NCBI RefSeq assembly: GCF_000975115.1
Contig: NZ_BBRE01000004.1
Span: forward strand, 124,001 to 188,000
Reading direction: 5' to 3'
DNA: 64,000 nt
Source: Demequina oxidasica
GTDB lineage: Bacteria > Actinomycetota > Actinomycetes > Actinomycetales > Demequinaceae
This document shows positions 17,213 to 25,044 of the stretch, piece by piece; the first letter of the stretch is position 1, and the number at the start of each line of letters is the position of its first letter. Under the pieces are notes generated by a model, which was not told the origin of the DNA, did no database searches, and saw only the letters and a list, made by a program, of their open reading frames with translations. The position numbers and the translations under genes are program-made.

Positions 17213-17246
17213 TGTGTGTGAGCGACACAGCGCTGAGGGAGTGCTA

Positions 17247-18905
17247 GTGAAGCAGCTTGGATCGATTCTGCTAGAGGACGGGCTCGTCACGCAGGATCAG
17301 CTGATGGACGCGATTGATGAGCAACAAAAGCGCGGACAGTCACTCGGTCGTACCCTCGTCGAGATCGGCCTCATCTCCGAGTCCCAATTGGTGCGCGCCC
17401 TTGCCGCCCAAGTCGACATGGAGTATGTCGAACTTGCCGACTTCCCCGTGGACCGTGTTGCCGTCGCCATGGTTCCTGACAGTGTGTGCCGACGCCACAC
17501 CGCGCTTCCCATCCAGATTGACGGCCCGCTGCTGAAGGTAGCGATGTCCAACCCCGGCAACGTAGTCGCGGTCGACGATATGCGCCAGATCACCAAGATG
17601 GAGATCCTGCCCGTGGTGGCCGCCTACGACGATGTCCTGACGGCCATTGACCGGTATTGCCGTTCGGACTCCGAGCTGAAGGACCTCCAGGGCGAGATCG
17701 ATGATGTTGAGGACGTTGACCTCAGCAACATGGGCGCCGTGATCGAGGATGACGCCCCCATTGTCCGGTTCGTAAACCTACTGATCACCCAGGCGGTCCA
17801 GGACCGCGCCTCGGATATTCACATCGAGCCGCAGGAGAAGGAGATGCGCGTCCGCTACCGCATCGACGGCGTGCTCCATGAGATGCAGACCGCTCCCAAG
17901 TCCGTCCAGAACGGCGTGATTTCCCGCATCAAGATCATGAGCGACATCGACATTGCCGAGCGTCGCAAGCCCCAGGATGGCCGCCTCTCGGTCAACCACC
18001 AAGGCCGCAAGATCGACCTCCGTGTCGCGACCCTTCCCACCGTGTGGGGGGAGAAGGTCGTCATGCGTATTTTGGACAACTCGACGGCCACCATGGATCT
18101 CGAGGATTTGGGACTTCGCGAGCACAACAGGGTGCTCTACGAAGAGGCGTACTCCAAGCCTTACGGAATGATTCTGGTCACTGGCCCCACGGGTTCGGGA
18201 AAGTCGACCACGCTCTACGCGACGCTCAACCAGGTGGCACGACCGGAGATCAATGTGATCACGGTCGAGGACCCGGTCGAGTACCGAATTCCGGGCATCA
18301 ACCAGGTGCAGGTGAATCCCAAAGCGGGTCTCACCTTCGCGTCCGCGTTGCGCTCCATCCTCCGTGCCGACCCAGACGTGGTGCTCCTCGGTGAGATTCG
18401 TGACGGCGAGACTGCCCAGATCGCGATCGAGGCCGCCCTTACCGGTCACCTGGTGCTCTCCACGCTTCACACCAACGATGCGCCTTCGGCCATTACGCGT
18501 CTGATTGAGATGGACATTGAGCCGTTCCTCGTGGGTTCCGCGGTGGACTGCGTGGTCGCCCAGCGCCTAGCGCGGCGTTTGTGCACCAACTGTCGCGAGG
18601 AATACACGCCCACGATTCCCGAGCTTAAGCGTTTCTCATGGACCGAGGACATGGAGATGCCTCAGTTGTTCAAGCCAACGGGATGCTCGCGGTGCTCGAA
18701 CACGGGCTACCGCGGTCGGCTCGCTCTGCACGAGATTATGCCGGTGAACGAGGAGATCGAGCGCCTCGCGGTAGCTCGTGCGTCATCTGCGGAGGTCGCT
18801 CGTGCCGCATTTGCAGCGGGAATGCAGACGCTGCTCGAAGACGGCTGGGAAAAGGCGCAAGAGGGCCTGACGTCTGTGGAAGAACTTTTGCGAGTGGTCA
18901 AATGA
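17247..18905 (+). CDS. pilB: Type IV pilus assembly (extension) ATPase PilB
   Basis: 552 aa from GTG 17247 (GAGGGA at 17235-17240; earlier in-frame starts add non-conserved residues). The N-terminal MshEN-type domain (KQLGSILLEDGLVTQDQLMDAI) is followed by the hexameric ATPase: Walker A GPTGSGKST at 313-321, GEIRDGETAQIAIEAALTGHLVLSTLHTNDA with Walker B and His boxes. A four-cysteine zinc site, CTNC (446, 449) and CSRC (480, 483), is diagnostic of PilB/GspE extension ATPases rather than retraction ATPases. First gene of the pilus cluster. Confidence 0.95.
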   Translation: MKQLGSILLEDGLVTQDQLMDAIDEQQKRGQSLGRTLVEIGLISESQLVRALAAQVDMEYVELADFPVDRVAVAMVPDSVCRRHTALPIQIDGPLLKVAMSNPGNVVAVDDMRQITKMEILPVVAAYDDVLTAIDRYCRSDSELKDLQGEIDDVEDVDLSNMGAVIEDDAPIVRFVNLLITQAVQDRASDIHIEPQEKEMRVRYRIDGVLHEMQTAPKSVQNGVISRIKIMSDIDIAERRKPQDGRLSVNHQGRKIDLRVATLPTVWGEKVVMRILDNSTATMDLEDLGLREHNRVLYEEAYSKPYGMILVTGPTGSGKSTTLYATLNQVARPEINVITVEDPVEYRIPGINQVQVNPKAGLTFASALRSILRADPDVVLLGEIRDGETAQIAIEAALTGHLVLSTLHTNDAPSAITRLIEMDIEPFLVGSAVDCVVAQRLARRLCTNCREEYTPTIPELKRFSWTEDMEMPQLFKPTGCSRCSNTGYRGRLALHEIMPVNEEIERLAVARASSAEVARAAFAAGMQTLLEDGWEKAQEGLTSVEELLRVVK

Positions 18906-18957
18906 GGAATTTGTCTCAAGTTGTGCACGCGCACTCCGATACATCTGGGGAGTGGCG

Positions 18958-20562
18958 ATGAGCCAGAGTTTTCAACCGTACCCTGGAGTCACTCACGATG
19001 GAGTGACCGAGAGTGGAGCTACAGTGAATGACACGAATATGCCTGGTCAGGGCTCATTTATGCCCGCACCCATGGCGGCGCCAGTAGCTCCTGCGACTCC
19101 CCGGGTAGCGACGTCGAGTGCTCTCGAGGAGATGGCCGCTCAGCGCATGGCTGGTAGCGCTCCGCAACGCACATCGTTCGGCGTTCAGGCGCCTGGGGCA
19201 CCGGCTCAGTCGCCAGCGCCCACACCGCAAACGCACCAGGCTCCTCCGCGTCAGTCGGTTTCCGGTCAGGACCCGATGCGCCAGCCCGTAGCGGCTCGGC
19301 CGCCCTCGCAGCCGCCGGTTTCTGGACAGCTACCTACGCAGCCTCCCGCGTCTGGGCAGGTGCCTACCCAGACTCCAGGCCGGCAGCCTCAGTCGGGCGC
19401 GACACCCGTCGTACCCCAGAGTTCTTCCGTGGAACCCGGCCGTCGTATTGACGATGCCCGTGCAGGTGACCTCGATCTCCAGGCAGCGCTGCGTGGAATG
19501 CTCGCAGTCGGTGCGTCGGACCTTCACCTGACGTCGGGCGCGCAGCCCATGGTGCGCCTGGATGGTGAACTCCAGCCCCTCAAGGAGTTCGGAATTCAGC
19601 AGCCGGACAGCATGCAACGCTCCATCTACAACATTCTTTCCCAGAAGCAGCGCGAGACCTTCGAGGAGAACCTCGAGCTGGACTTCAGCTACGCACTCCT
19701 GGGCGAGGCGCGGTTCCGCGTCAACCTGTACCAGCAGCGAGACTCGATTGGTGCGGCGTTCCGCGTCATCCCGTATGAGATCAAGCCGCTCGAGTCTCTG
19801 GGAATTCCTCCGAGCGTCAGCAACTTTGCCGGCTTGGCTCGAGGTCTGGTACTTGTCACGGGTCCCACGGGTTCCGGTAAGTCGACCACGCTCGCCTCGC
19901 TTGTAGACCTGGTGAATCGCCAGCGTGCGGGACACATTATGACCGTGGAAGACCCTATTGAGTTTCTGCACCGTCACAAGAAGTCCTTGGTCAACCAGCG
20001 CGAAGTGGGAGAGGATACCCACTCCTTTGGCGCGGCTCTGAAGCATGTGCTGCGTCAGGACCCCGACGTGATCCTCATCGGTGAGCTGCGAGACCTGGAG
20101 ACCATCCAGGTGGCCCTGACGGCCGCCGAGACCGGTCACCTGGTGTTTGCCACGCTGCACACTCAGGACAGCGCCCAGACAATCGACCGCATCATCGACG
20201 TGTTCCCCTCGGGGCAGCAGGGACAGGTGCGCACACAGCTCGCCACCGCCATCCAGGGAGTGGTGTGTCAGGCGCTATGCCGCCGCTCGGACGGCCCGGG
20301 ACGAGCTGTGGCCACCGAGGTCATGGTCGCCACTCCCGCCATCCGAAACCTGATTCGCGAGGGTAAGACACACCAGATCTACTCGAGCTTGCAGGCGGGC
20401 TCCAGACTCGGCATGCACACCATGGACCAGCACCTCTCCGAACTCGTTCGTCAGGGACGCATCTCCTATCAGTCGGGTCTTGACACGTGCCACAACCATG
20501 AGGACTTCAACCGCCTTTGCGGGCGGGGCCAGAACTCGAACGCGATGGAGGGGGCGAACTGA
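18958..20562 (+). CDS. pilT: Type IV pilus twitching motility (retraction) ATPase PilT with proline-rich N-terminus
   Basis: 534 aa from ATG 18958 (GGGGAG just upstream). Residues 1 to about 160 are a Pro/Gln/Ser-rich low-complexity region, including three related SGQ-P-QP repeats, which ordinary PilT (about 350 aa) lacks. The rest is PilT: LRGMLAVGASDLHLTSG, Walker A GPTGSGKST (302-310), ILIGELRDLETIQVALTAAE, and the C-terminal AIRNLIREGK helix typical of retraction ATPases. No zinc cysteines. Its presence predicts retractable pili. It overlaps pilC by 3 bases. Confidence 0.93.
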   Translation: MSQSFQPYPGVTHDGVTESGATVNDTNMPGQGSFMPAPMAAPVAPATPRVATSSALEEMAAQRMAGSAPQRTSFGVQAPGAPAQSPAPTPQTHQAPPRQSVSGQDPMRQPVAARPPSQPPVSGQLPTQPPASGQVPTQTPGRQPQSGATPVVPQSSSVEPGRRIDDARAGDLDLQAALRGMLAVGASDLHLTSGAQPMVRLDGELQPLKEFGIQQPDSMQRSIYNILSQKQRETFEENLELDFSYALLGEARFRVNLYQQRDSIGAAFRVIPYEIKPLESLGIPPSVSNFAGLARGLVLVTGPTGSGKSTTLASLVDLVNRQRAGHIMTVEDPIEFLHRHKKSLVNQREVGEDTHSFGAALKHVLRQDPDVILIGELRDLETIQVALTAAETGHLVFATLHTQDSAQTIDRIIDVFPSGQQGQVRTQLATAIQGVVCQALCRRSDGPGRAVATEVMVATPAIRNLIREGKTHQIYSSLQAGSRLGMHTMDQHLSELVRQGRISYQSGLDTCHNHEDFNRLCGRGQNSNAMEGAN

Positions 20563-21791
20563 TGGCAACTGCCACAAAGAAGTTTGACTACTCTGTCCGC
20601 GACGCTCAGGGAAAGATGCAGAAGGGGTCCATCGAGGCGCCTTCGGAGGCGGCAGTTGCGGGGCGCCTGCGCGAGATGGGCCTCGCGCCCGTCGCGATTA
20701 ATGAGGTCAAGACCGGTGGGCTGAAGACCGAGATCAATATCCCGGGAATCTCCAACCGCATCAAGCTCAAGGACATTGCGATCCTGTCGCGCCAATTGGC
20801 CACCATGATCGCCTCCGGCCTGTCGCTGCTGCGCTCCCTATCAATCCTCGCCGACCAGACCGAGAACCCTGCTCTGGCGCGAATCATCGCCGAGGTGCGC
20901 AACGACGTCGAGTCCGGCGTATCGCTTTCCGCCGCCTTCGGTAAGCACCCCGAGACGTTCCCCCCGCTCATGATCAACATGGTGCGCGCCGGTGAGGTCG
21001 GTGGATTCCTGGACAGCGTCCTCGAGTCCGTCGCCAAGAACTTTGAGGACGAGGTCAAGCTTCGCGGCAAGATCAAGTCGGCCATGACGTACCCCGTGGT
21101 GGTCTTCATCATCGCCATTGTCGCCGTGATTGGCATGCTGCTGTTCATCGTCCCCGTGTTCGTGGAGATGTTCGACAACCTGGGCGGCGAGCTTCCGGCT
21201 CCCACCAAGATTCTTGTGGGATTATCGACGTTCCTCAAGGTGGGGTTTGTGCCCATCGTGATCGCCATCTTTGTTGGCATGTTCCTGTGGAAGAAGAACC
21301 GTCAGAAGCTCGAGTTCCGCGAGAAGGTGGAACCGCTGTTCTTGAAACTTCCGGTTTTCGGCACGCTCATCCAGAAGATCGCCGTATCGCGGTTCACGCG
21401 CAACCTGGGCGCCATGCTGCGGGCAGGTGTGCCGATTCTTCAGTCCCTCGACATCGTGGGTGAGGCCAGCGGCAACATCGTGATCGAGCACGCCGCCAAG
21501 GACGTCCGCGAATCCGTGCGTCAAGGAAACTCACTCGCGAAGCCACTCTCTGAGCACCCCGTCTTTCCGCCCATGGTGGTGCAGATGATGGCGGTGGGTG
21601 AGGACACTGGCGCACTCGACGACATGCTCGACAAGATCGCCGACTTCTACGACCAAGAGGTAGAGGCGACCACTGACGCCCTGACCTCGCTGATCGAGCC
21701 ACTCATGATCGCGGTGCTCGGCGGCGTGATTGGCGGCATGATCATCGCGCTCTACATGCCAATCTTCGGCGTATTCGAGCTGATCAATTGA
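20562..21791 (+). CDS. pilC: Type IV pilus inner-membrane platform protein PilC
   Basis: 409 aa from ATG 20562, overlapping the pilT stop. Two GspF/PilC repeats are visible: the first with ILSRQLATMIASGLSLLRSL, the second with FTRNLGAMLRAGVPILQSLD. Membrane helices are at about 185-210 (VVVFIIAIVAVIGMLLFIV), 230-248 and near the C-terminus (MIAVLGGVIGGMIIALYMP). PilC is the membrane hub that PilB and PilT turn to insert or extract pilins. The N-terminal 45 residues resemble the short GspF-type lead domain (YSVRDAQGKMQKGSIEA). Confidence 0.94.
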   Translation: MATATKKFDYSVRDAQGKMQKGSIEAPSEAAVAGRLREMGLAPVAINEVKTGGLKTEINIPGISNRIKLKDIAILSRQLATMIASGLSLLRSLSILADQTENPALARIIAEVRNDVESGVSLSAAFGKHPETFPPLMINMVRAGEVGGFLDSVLESVAKNFEDEVKLRGKIKSAMTYPVVVFIIAIVAVIGMLLFIVPVFVEMFDNLGGELPAPTKILVGLSTFLKVGFVPIVIAIFVGMFLWKKNRQKLEFREKVEPLFLKLPVFGTLIQKIAVSRFTRNLGAMLRAGVPILQSLDIVGEASGNIVIEHAAKDVRESVRQGNSLAKPLSEHPVFPPMVVQMMAVGEDTGALDDMLDKIADFYDQEVEATTDALTSLIEPLMIAVLGGVIGGMIIALYMPIFGVFELIN

Positions 21792-21919
21792 TTCTTTTGA
21801 CCTCATAACTACACACAGACTTTGGCGGCGCGAGCGTAAGCGACCACCACCAAGGGAGCTGTCACCCATGTGGCAGTTCTTTGATTTACTAACCCATTGA
21901 AAATGAAAGAGAGCACGCC
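21792..21919 (+). promoter_or_regulatory. pilA leader region with a possible 10-codon leader ORF
   Basis: Between pilC and pilA, AAGGGAG at about 21853-21858 precedes ATG 21868, which opens a 10-codon frame (MWQFFDLLTH) ending at TGA 21898-21900. The pilA start follows 20 bases later with its own weak AAAGAGAG site. Whether the mini-frame is translated cannot be decided from sequence. Confidence 0.3.
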
Positions 21920-22348
21920 ATGATTGCGCGTATTCAGAAGAGCATTAACGAGAAGGACAAGGGCTTCACCCTCATCGAACTGCTGGTCGTCATGATCATT
22001 ATCGGTATCCTCGCGGCTATCGCTATCCCGATCTTCCTTTCGCAGCGGAAGAAGGCCGAGGACACCGCGGCACGTGCAGACGTCTCGACCCTCGGCAAGG
22101 AGATTGCAACGTACTTTGTTGACTCGCCCACGGGCCCCGTTGTTGCGCAGGCCTCGGTTGGCGCTGACTACACCATTGGTGGCGTGACCGTCAGCAAGGC
22201 ATCGGACAACGTACTGCTGCTCACGGGCGACCAGTCCGCTAACGACTCAACCAACTGGTGTGTTGATGTTTCTAACTCCAAGGGCGACGTGTCTGCGACC
22301 GGCGTGAAGTACTCCGCACAGGGTGGCCTCGAAGACGGTACCTGCTAA
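21920..22348 (+). CDS. pilA: Major type IV pilin (prepilin) PilA
   Basis: 142 aa. A short basic leader ends at Gly15; processing between Gly15 and Phe16 gives FTLIELLVVMIIIGILAAIA, the classic type IV pilin N-terminus with Glu at mature position 5 (Glu20) and a hydrophobic assembly helix. The globular part is small and ends with two Cys (in NWCVDV and at the last residue) that could close the C-terminal disulfide loop seen in many pilins. A perfect 20-bp hairpin follows the stop codon, separating it from the minor pilin genes and suggesting this is the abundant subunit. Confidence 0.94.
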   Translation: MIARIQKSINEKDKGFTLIELLVVMIIIGILAAIAIPIFLSQRKKAEDTAARADVSTLGKEIATYFVDSPTGPVVAQASVGADYTIGGVTVSKASDNVLLLTGDQSANDSTNWCVDVSNSKGDVSATGVKYSAQGGLEDGTC

Positions 22349-22360
22349 TAGTTACCTAGT

Positions 22361-22406
22361 GCATTGTGCGGGTGAGGTGCCATTGAGCACCTCACCCGCA
22401 CAATGC
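22361..22406 (+). terminator. Perfect 20-bp hairpin after pilA
   Basis: Bases 22361-22380 pair exactly with 22387-22406 around the 6-base loop CATTGA. There is no T-run after it. It may act as a partial terminator or as a 3' stabiliser for the pilA message, lowering expression of the minor pilin genes downstream. Confidence 0.75.
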
Positions 22407-22449
22407 AGTTCCACTCAAAACTACGTACTTGTCCAAAAGGGAGAGCGCG

Positions 22450-24348
22450 ATGCAGGATCGAGTCCGGCGCAGTCTGCTGAGCGAGCGTGACGAAGGTTTC
22501 ACGCTCGTTGAGTTGATCGTCGCTATGCTCGTAATGGCCATCGTCCTTATGGCCATCATTTTTATCCAGGGCCGCGCGCTCACGACCAACGCGGACTCGG
22601 GATCCCGACAGCAGGCGACCACGTACGCCAACGAGGCGATGGAGCAAATGCGTTCCATCCCTTGGAACGTCCTCAAGCGGGGCATGGCCAGCAATTACCT
22701 CGCGGCTGGCTCAGCTGTGATAGGACAGAGCGATCCGCTGGTGGCGGGCAACACCCTGACCGCAGAGGGCGTGTCGGTCCCTCTGGTGGTCGCCGCCGCG
22801 GGCTCCAACGATCAGGAGCTTTCGCAACCCTGGGCGCCACTCTTTGACGGTACGGGTTCCAACATCGCGATCAAGTTTGACCCCTCGGGTCGCGGCGATG
22901 AGTACGTCGTCAAGTCCTACGTCACCGTTGATCAGGCGGGTAACGATGCCGCTCGCGGTCTGGCCGTCGTCGTGGAATGGACTCAGCGCACCAATGGCGA
23001 GGTCTCCTCGACGGTACTTTTCTCTACTGCCTATGCGCCCTCGGGCGGTTGCGGTGACCTCAACAACGCGCCGTTCCTCGCGTCATGCCAGGCGCTCTTC
23101 TATTCGGCCTCCACGTCCTCCAACGTGGTGATGTCCGCGACGTCCTCGGTGGCAGACGATCCAGACAACCCCGGCACCGTGCCCAACCGCGGGAACCAGC
23201 TTCCCCTGCTGCCCGGAAGTTCCTTCTACTCCTTCGAGATGTCAACCAGTGGAGTCGCCGCGCGCGCCTCCAGCCAGCAGGTGAGCATAGTCGACTCGTA
23301 CGTGCGGTACGGCGGCACGCTCCGCGATGACAACATCGTGGCTAACCGCCCGCAGGAAAAGGGCTGGACCAACGGGTACGGCTCCTTTACGCTGCGTGCC
23401 TCGGATGACTTGGTAACCGTAGGCGCCGCGCCGCCCAATCCGACTGACGTCACAGCGTCTGCCTCGAACTCGACGGAAACAATCTCCGCGGGTGCAGGGG
23501 TGGGCATGTCCATGGACGCACGCTCGGACGACAGGCGCCAGGGCAATCTTGACGCCTCGGTGCTGCAGGCCTGCAACACAGGCGTAGGGGCCGCGACCGT
23601 GCCAGCCTCGAATCCCTGCGCATCCGCCGTCCTTGGCGCCTCAAACGTGAATTCGGGCTACATGTCGCTCAACTTCGGTTCCGAATCGCTGCGGCTCGGC
23701 AGGGTTAAGCATGAGTCGGGGACGAGCACGGAGACAGCGTGGTCCGGTCGCTTCGCGCCTGGCGTGGCGGGGAACTCCGTGACGGGCTGTCAGGTGCTCT
23801 CAGACGCCGGTTGCGTGTCCGCCGGAGCGGATAGATCCATTGGCGATATCAACGTCGGGGCGGTCATTACCGGGTCCACCTCGTGGGATGACGGCGACGC
23901 ACCTCAGGGTCTCGTGACCGTGAGTGGGTATCACGACAACGTGAGTGCCCAACGAGGATCCCAGCAGACTTCTGCAGCGCCTACCATCACCCGCAACGCC
24001 ACCGTCAGTTACTGGAACGGGAGTGGCTACTCGACGATTAGCGCCTCCGTGAATCAGAGCGTCACTAGGGCGTTGGGTGCAGCGACGTGGACGACGCCGC
24101 TTGCATCGGTCACTGCGAGCGGAAGTGTGGTGGTGTCGCCCAGTTCCACCACCACCGAGGGAACGGACCCAGCGTGCAAGTTGACCGCCTGCGCAATCGA
24201 CGCCCGTAATGGCTCCATCACCGTCAACGTTAAATATTACGTGGTGCCCGTTGACGCGTCGATTGCTCCGTTTGACCTCTCCGTGAGCACCATGATTAAC
24301 GGATCGCAGGCAGCGGCCTCGTACAAGGAACCCGAGGACAATGCCTAG
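22450..24348 (+). CDS. Large prepilin-like minor pilin, possible tip protein
   Basis: 632 aa from ATG 22450 (AAAGGGAGAG upstream; a TTG at 22429 is in frame but lies before it). The prepilin site is Gly16/Phe17 with GFTLVELIVAMLVMAIVLM and Glu at mature position 5. After a pilin-like helix (QQATTYANEAMEQMRSIPW) comes a very long Ser/Thr/Gly/Asn-rich beta-type region with few charged residues and scattered cysteines. Minor pilins are normally 150-250 aa, so the extra 400 residues may form an exposed adhesive or tip domain. It overlaps the next pilin-like gene by 8 bases. No recognised enzymatic motif. Confidence 0.82.
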   Translation: MQDRVRRSLLSERDEGFTLVELIVAMLVMAIVLMAIIFIQGRALTTNADSGSRQQATTYANEAMEQMRSIPWNVLKRGMASNYLAAGSAVIGQSDPLVAGNTLTAEGVSVPLVVAAAGSNDQELSQPWAPLFDGTGSNIAIKFDPSGRGDEYVVKSYVTVDQAGNDAARGLAVVVEWTQRTNGEVSSTVLFSTAYAPSGGCGDLNNAPFLASCQALFYSASTSSNVVMSATSSVADDPDNPGTVPNRGNQLPLLPGSSFYSFEMSTSGVAARASSQQVSIVDSYVRYGGTLRDDNIVANRPQEKGWTNGYGSFTLRASDDLVTVGAAPPNPTDVTASASNSTETISAGAGVGMSMDARSDDRRQGNLDASVLQACNTGVGAATVPASNPCASAVLGASNVNSGYMSLNFGSESLRLGRVKHESGTSTETAWSGRFAPGVAGNSVTGCQVLSDAGCVSAGADRSIGDINVGAVITGSTSWDDGDAPQGLVTVSGYHDNVSAQRGSQQTSAAPTITRNATVSYWNGSGYSTISASVNQSVTRALGAATWTTPLASVTASGSVVVSPSSTTTEGTDPACKLTACAIDARNGSITVNVKYYVVPVDASIAPFDLSVSTMINGSQAAASYKEPEDNA

Positions 24349-25033
24349 CCGCGGCGCCATAGGGCGCAAGACGTCCTTGCGAGAGGATAAGGGCTTCACC
24401 CTCGTCGAGTTGCTCATCTCGATGACAATCTTTTCGATTCTGATGGCGCTTATTTTTGGGCTCTTCATCACAATGTTGAACCAAAGCAACGATAATTTCG
24501 CTCGTACTCGGTCCGTGGAACAGGCACGACTCGGAATTTCGCAGATCGACCGCCAGGTGCGCTCTGGAAATGTGATCCTCGATCCATCTCTCGATGGCAT
24601 CACCGAGGCGGGTGTGCCATCAAATTACTCCCTGCGGGTGTACACGCAGGAAAATGGCGAAGATAAGTGCGCTCAGTGGCGCGTCATTTTTGACGCCCCG
24701 GCAGATAAGTTCGGCAGACTGGAGTTCCGGGAATGGGACGCGGGCGACCCGTCGTCGACCACCAACTGGTCGAGCGTCGCCAACAACGTCGAGGCGCCGG
24801 CAGGGTCGTTTGTGTCCGGTGACGTGACCACCTACCCGCCTTTCTGGGTTGACACGACCACCGCGACGGGCACCATCGACACTAAGGCGCAGAACATTCG
24901 TATCACGCTGCGCATGGGGGACCCTAAGTCGGACCCAGACGCCAAGCCTGCATCGGTGACGTCGGTGGTGACGGGACGCAACACGGTGTTCGGCTATTCA
25001 CCAGACTATTGCGCATCAATTCCATCGGTATGA
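24341..25033 (+). CDS. Prepilin-like minor pilin (PilW/PilJ-like)
   Basis: 230 aa. Prepilin cleavage is predicted at Gly18/Phe19 (KGFTLVELLISMTIFSILM) with Glu23 at mature position 5, followed by a long amphipathic helix (SVEQARLGISQIDRQVRSG) and a beta-rich globular part. The size and RQVRSG-type helix are like PilW/PulJ minor pilins that start fibre assembly. ATG 24341 overlaps the preceding gene by 8 bases. Confidence 0.85.
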   Translation: MPSRGAIGRKTSLREDKGFTLVELLISMTIFSILMALIFGLFITMLNQSNDNFARTRSVEQARLGISQIDRQVRSGNVILDPSLDGITEAGVPSNYSLRVYTQENGEDKCAQWRVIFDAPADKFGRLEFREWDAGDPSSTTNWSSVANNVEAPAGSFVSGDVTTYPPFWVDTTTATGTIDTKAQNIRITLRMGDPKSDPDAKPASVTSVVTGRNTVFGYSPDYCASIPSV

Positions 25034-25044
25034 GGAGTTCAAAG

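Noticed and set aside
17040..17240. c-di-GMP riboswitch upstream of pilB
   Set aside because: AGGTTGCCGA near 17107 recalls the end of the GEMM motif, but the conserved ACGCAAAGCC and GGGCC core parts are missing and the candidate promoter lies downstream of it.
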